Source: Minisyncoccota bacterium (GTDB taxonomy: Bacteria; Patescibacteriota; Minisyncoccia; Phycocordibacterales; UBA1006). Taken from it: a stretch of DNA of 44,117 nt. The notes under the pieces are model-generated. The model ran no database searches, was not told the origin of the DNA, and worked only from the letters and a program-made list of their open reading frames with translations. Numbering within the stretch: the first letter of the stretch is position 1; every line of letters begins with the position of its first letter. The stretch is taken from assembly GCA_022763365.1 (NCBI GenBank), contig JALEGN010000013.1, positions 1 through 44,117 on the forward strand, read 5' to 3'. This document shows, in pieces, positions 39,298 to 44,117 of this stretch. Position numbers and translations under genes: made by a program.

Positions 39298-41322
39298 TTT
39301 TGCTGAAAGCCTTCCTTCCAATTCAATTATCTGATCACGCACAATCGCTGCACGTTCAAAATCTAATTCACTCACCGCATCATTCATTGCACGTTTTTTA
39401 TATTTAATGAGTTTCTTTATATTACCACCAAAAGCGGCCAAATCAGTATCTAATTCATTTATCACCGTTTCAACGTGTTCAGATTGCATGCGTTCAGTGA
39501 TATCTTTGATATTTTTTTTGATAGTTTTTGGTGTAATACCGTGTTCTTTGTTATACGCCATTTGTAGTTCACGGCGACGAGCTGTTTCGTCAATCGCATA
39601 CTGCAAAGAATCCGTCATAATATCAGCATAGACAATTACACGCCCGCGGTCGTTTCGGGCCGCACGTCCGATCGTTTGAATCAATGAGGTTTCAGATCGC
39701 AAAAATCCAGCCTTATCAGCGTCTAAAATTCCAATAAGGGTGACCTCTGGCATATCGAGTCCTTCACGCAACAAATTGACCCCAATTAAAATATCAAACT
39801 CACCTTTTCTAAATTCGGTAATAATTTTAATTCGATCCATTGTTTTAACATCACTATGGAGATACTCAGCTTTGATTCCTTTATCCTTAAGATAAGTTGA
39901 AAGATCTTCAGCCATTTTTTTTGTTAAGGTTGTTGCCAAGACACGTCCGCCTTCAGCGATTTCAGACTCAGCCTCAGCAATGAAATCTTGGATTTGCCCT
40001 GGGTAAGCTCCATCATCTGTCGCCTTAACTCCGTGTTGGACAATAATTGGATCCAAAAGTCCCGTTGGTCTAATAATTTGTTCAACGACTTGCTCTGAGA
40101 CTTCTTTTTCATAGTCAGATGGTGTTGCCGAAACATAGAGTTGTTGTCCTACACGCTCTTCAAATTCTTCAAACCGGAGTGGTCTATTATCTTTAGCACT
40201 TGGCAATCTAAATCCATGATGTACCAGATTTTCTTTACGTGCCTGGTCTCCTCGATACATAGCGCGTATCTGAGGAATCGTCACATGTGACTCGTCGATA
40301 ATAGTTAAAAATTCTGGATTTCCATTTTCATCATGTGGAAAATATGAAATTAAGGTATCTGGTGCCTCACCCTCAGCTTTACCAGAGAGGTGGCGGGAAT
40401 AGTTTTCGATACCACTACAATACCCGACCTCTCGAATCATGGCGAGGTCATATTCTGTTCGTCGTTTTAATCGATCAGCTTCGAGGATTTTGGTATTATC
40501 ATGGAAATATTTTAATTGAGCATCCAACTCTTCTTTAATCGCTGTCATGGCAGCATCTTTTTTACCACCATCGGTGATAAAGTGCTTTGCCGGGAAAATA
40601 AGAATCTGATCAATCGTTTCTAAAACCACTCCCGATATTGGATTAATGATACGAATCTGATCAATTTTTCCTGCCATAATATCAATGCTGTACATTATTT
40701 TCTCAGACGAAGTCGGCATAATATCAATCGTATTCCCAAGCGATCTAAATGATCCTGGTGTTAAATCGGCTGTCGTACGTTCAAAATGAATTTCCACCAA
40801 ACGGCGCATAATATCAGTTTTAGACAGCTTATCTCCTACATTAATAAGAAAGTTCTTTTTAAGATATTCCTTAGGAGAACCTAAACCATAGATACAAGAA
40901 ACTGAGGCAACAATAATAACATCATCACGAGACAGTAGAGACTGAGTTGTGGCATGACGCAATTTATTAATCTCATCATTAATTTGTGCGTCTTTTTCGA
41001 TGTAAGTATCAGAGGCTGCAACGTAGGCTTCGGGTTGATAGTAATCATAATAGGAGACAAAATAGTGAACCGCTGCATCAGGAAAAAATTCTTCAAACTC
41101 CTGAGCCAACTGAGCCGCCAAAGTTTTATTATGCGCAATCACCAAAGTTGGTTTTTGAACCTCATTAATGACATTCGCCATAGTAAACGTCTTCCCTGAA
41201 CCAGTAACCCCAAGAAGTGTTTGTTTTTCCTGCCCCTTATTGAGTCCATCAACTAAGGCTTCGATGGCTTTGGGTTGATCTCCAGCGGGCTTGTATTCAG
41301 AAACAAGTTTGAATTTTGACAT
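39295..41322 (-). CDS. uvrB: Excinuclease ABC subunit B
   Basis: PAGDQPKAIEALVDGL; LLGVTGSGKTFTMANVI; VSYYDYYQPEAYVAASDTYIEKDAQIN; C-terminal UVR motif. Confidence 0.98.
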   Translation of the reverse strand: MSKFKLVSEYKPAGDQPKAIEALVDGLNKGQEKQTLLGVTGSGKTFTMANVINEVQKPTLVIAHNKTLAAQLAQEFEEFFPDAAVHYFVSYYDYYQPEAYVAASDTYIEKDAQINDEINKLRHATTQSLLSRDDVIIVASVSCIYGLGSPKEYLKKNFLINVGDKLSKTDIMRRLVEIHFERTTADLTPGSFRSLGNTIDIMPTSSEKIMYSIDIMAGKIDQIRIINPISGVVLETIDQILIFPAKHFITDGGKKDAAMTAIKEELDAQLKYFHDNTKILEADRLKRRTEYDLAMIREVGYCSGIENYSRHLSGKAEGEAPDTLISYFPHDENGNPEFLTIIDESHVTIPQIRAMYRGDQARKENLVHHGFRLPSAKDNRPLRFEEFEERVGQQLYVSATPSDYEKEVSEQVVEQIIRPTGLLDPIIVQHGVKATDDGAYPGQIQDFIAEAESEIAEGGRVLATTLTKKMAEDLSTYLKDKGIKAEYLHSDVKTMDRIKIITEFRKGEFDILIGVNLLREGLDMPEVTLIGILDADKAGFLRSETSLIQTIGRAARNDRGRVIVYADIMTDSLQYAIDETARRRELQMAYNKEHGITPKTIKKNIKDITERMQSEHVETVINELDTDLAAFGGNIKKLIKYKKRAMNDAVSELDFERAAIVRDQIIELEGRLSAK

Positions 41323-41351
41323 ATCTCCACTATAGCTTATTCATGTAACAA

Positions 41352-41383
41352 AAAAAGCCTGAAGATTTCAGGCTAAGGTTTTT
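41352..41383 (-). terminator. Hairpin downstream of 47-aa ORF
   Basis: AGCCTGAA-GATT-TCAGGCT with flanking A/T tracts. Confidence 0.6.
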
Positions 41384-41397
41384 AGTTGTTGGACAAA

Positions 41398-41541
41398 TCA
41401 ACGTGGTTTACGGAAAAAATTCATTGGTTGTTTTACGATACGAGAATTTTTGCCACTGGTTGAATTATGAGCTCGCATAATTTGTGAGGTTCCTTGGCTC
41501 ATTCCCCATAATCCTTCAGATACACGTGTTTTTTGTTTCAT
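41398..41541 (-). CDS. 47-aa basic small protein (not in ORF track)
   Basis: MKQKTRVSEGLWGMSQGTSQIMRAHNSTSGKNSRIVKQPMNFFRKPR*; followed by a terminator-like hairpin. Confidence 0.5.
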   Translation of the reverse strand: MKQKTRVSEGLWGMSQGTSQIMRAHNSTSGKNSRIVKQPMNFFRKPR

Positions 41542-41649
41542 TTTGTTAGTTTTTTATTAAATTAAAGAATATTTGAGTTAGTAAATTTAGCAAAAGCAAA
41601 AAAATAATCAAGATCTTTAAAATATAGAATTAATCAGTACAATTAAACC

Positions 41650-41937
41650 ATGCGAGGTAATAAAACAACCGCTATTGATTCAGTGAAAATCATTAATAAA
41701 CTCTTTAAAAAACATGGTGTTACTCATACAAGTTTTGGCATCATTGTCTCGATCAAAGGTCGCCGTGATCATAGAACAACTATCAAACATAATTTAGAGT
41801 CAGGGTGCCATCTCCTAACCGTGACCCAAAAACGATACAAACAAGAATATCGAATTTATGATGATGTTTCTAAGGAGGTTATTATGAATATTCTTTCAAA
41901 CAACTTAGGGGAACAATTCAGAATATTGGATAGTTAA
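41650..41937 (+). CDS. Hypothetical protein
   Basis: 95-codon ORF with TACAAT 6 nt upstream of ATG. Confidence 0.55.
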   Translation: MRGNKTTAIDSVKIINKLFKKHGVTHTSFGIIVSIKGRRDHRTTIKHNLESGCHLLTVTQKRYKQEYRIYDDVSKEVIMNILSNNLGEQFRILDS

Positions 41938-42308
41938 CAACCTTCTACTTCTCGGTACCCTAAATCAAGTGCCTGCTGAAGGTTAACGAAAAAGATTCTA
42001 TTTTCTTCTTTGATACGTTCACCTTTTGAACAATTCAGAGGATATACCACCTCACCACTTTTTGAGGCAAAGTATTTGGTATTTGTTTCCTTGAGGAGTT
42101 GATACTCATTCCATAATTCCACAGTCTCATCAGTATATTCAATTTTAATCGGCGTATTCTCTCGGATATACGAGCGCTCGGCTATACGCCCAAGGGCAAA
42201 AGAACCAAGTGCAACAAAGAAAATAATCGAAAACCACATAATATCGTCAAAGTGTGCATAATCCATAAATTCCTTGATTTTTTGTTGTACTTTGTCTATA
42301 ATCCGCAT
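41934..42308 (-). CDS. Membrane-anchored protein with Ada-type metal-binding-like C-terminus
   Basis: TM MWFSIIFFVALGSFALG; KYFASKSGEVVYPLNCSKGERIKEENRIFFVNLQQALDLGYREVEGC. Start uncertain (42308, 42332 or 42404). Confidence 0.6.
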   Translation of the reverse strand: MRIIDKVQQKIKEFMDYAHFDDIMWFSIIFFVALGSFALGRIAERSYIRENTPIKIEYTDETVELWNEYQLLKETNTKYFASKSGEVVYPLNCSKGERIKEENRIFFVNLQQALDLGYREVEGC

Positions 42309-42405
42309 GTTACTCTGAATATCAGGATCCATTACCCAGGTATTCGTTATTAAAAATCTTTTAATAATTACAGTATACATGACCTTATAGGTCACATTAA
42401 ACACT

Positions 42406-42684
42406 ATGGCACATAGGAAAGCCGGTGGTTCCGCAAAAAACCTCCGAGATTCGAATCCTAAGTATTTAGGAACGAAACTAGCTGACGGACAATCAGCAAA
42501 AACTGGTGCAATTATTGTACGACAACGTGGTACAAAAATTATGGCTGGTGAAAATGTTGGAGTAGGACGTGATCATACACTCTTTGCTCTTAAAGACGGA
42601 ATTGTAAAATTCGGTTCAAAACGTAAAAAACACTTTAACGGCGATACCATCGTTAAAAAAATTGTTTCAGTTATTGAAGCATAA
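42406..42684 (+). CDS. rpmA: 50S ribosomal protein L27
   Basis: [65 protein letters not shown]. Confidence 0.97.
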   Translation: MAHRKAGGSAKNLRDSNPKYLGTKLADGQSAKTGAIIVRQRGTKIMAGENVGVGRDHTLFALKDGIVKFGSKRKKHFNGDTIVKKIVSVIEA

Positions 42685-43979
<1,295 letters not shown>

Positions 43980-43997
43980 TTAAATAAAAATTTAAAA

Positions 43998-44117
43998 ATG
44001 AGATTATTTGATAAATATTTAGAAGTTTATTCAGTGACCTCAAATTCAAAGAAAAAATCTGAGATTTCAAAGGCTTTAAACATAATAATTAAGTTTCTCT
44101 TTGAAGGAAAGTATAGC
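43998..44117 (+). CDS. Start of a protein running off the window
   Basis: ATG at 43998 open to the end: MRLFDKYLEVYSVTSNSKKKSEISKALNIIIKFLFEGKYS. Confidence 0.5.
   Translation, partial: MRLFDKYLEVYSVTSNSKKKSEISKALNIIIKFLFEGKYS

Overview
This 44,117-bp AT-rich window has the look of a core-genome segment from a Candidate Phyla Radiation (Patescibacteria, probably Parcubacteria-like) bacterium. Evidence: short intergenic regions, compact informational genes, a CPR-type TraG/VirD4-like ATPase with a lysine-rich tail, a shortened AlaRS, and standard stop codons (TAA dominant). Lineage is an inference. Recognisable loci: dnaB, recR, rplU, cysS, ccdA-like plus thioredoxin, grpE-(SRPBCC)-dnaK-dnaJ, rpsI/rplM/rplQ/rpoA/rpsD/rpsK/rpsM/rpmJ/infA, a PilM/FtsA-like ATPase next to a single-TM protein, alaS, mgtC-like, nhaB, mnmA, NUDIX, DnaQ-like exonuclease, mltG, a sigma-region-4 plus HARE-HTH-like protein, uvrA, uvrB, rpmA and tgt. 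The main findings are: (1) a PaaX/Cas2-fold-like wHTH protein encoded divergently from the grpE operon, with back-to-back promoters and two dyads in a 124-bp spacer and no CIRCE seen by eye, making it a candidate chaperone regulator; (2) an SRPBCC gene inside the chaperone operon; (3) a recurrent '-10 box, then 6-8 nt, then ATG' arrangement at about 17 genes, suggesting widespread leaderless transcription; (4) several small ORFs missing from the ORF track; (5) a likely +1-frame disruption at an A6 run. No tRNA, rRNA, CRISPR array or transposon was recognised.
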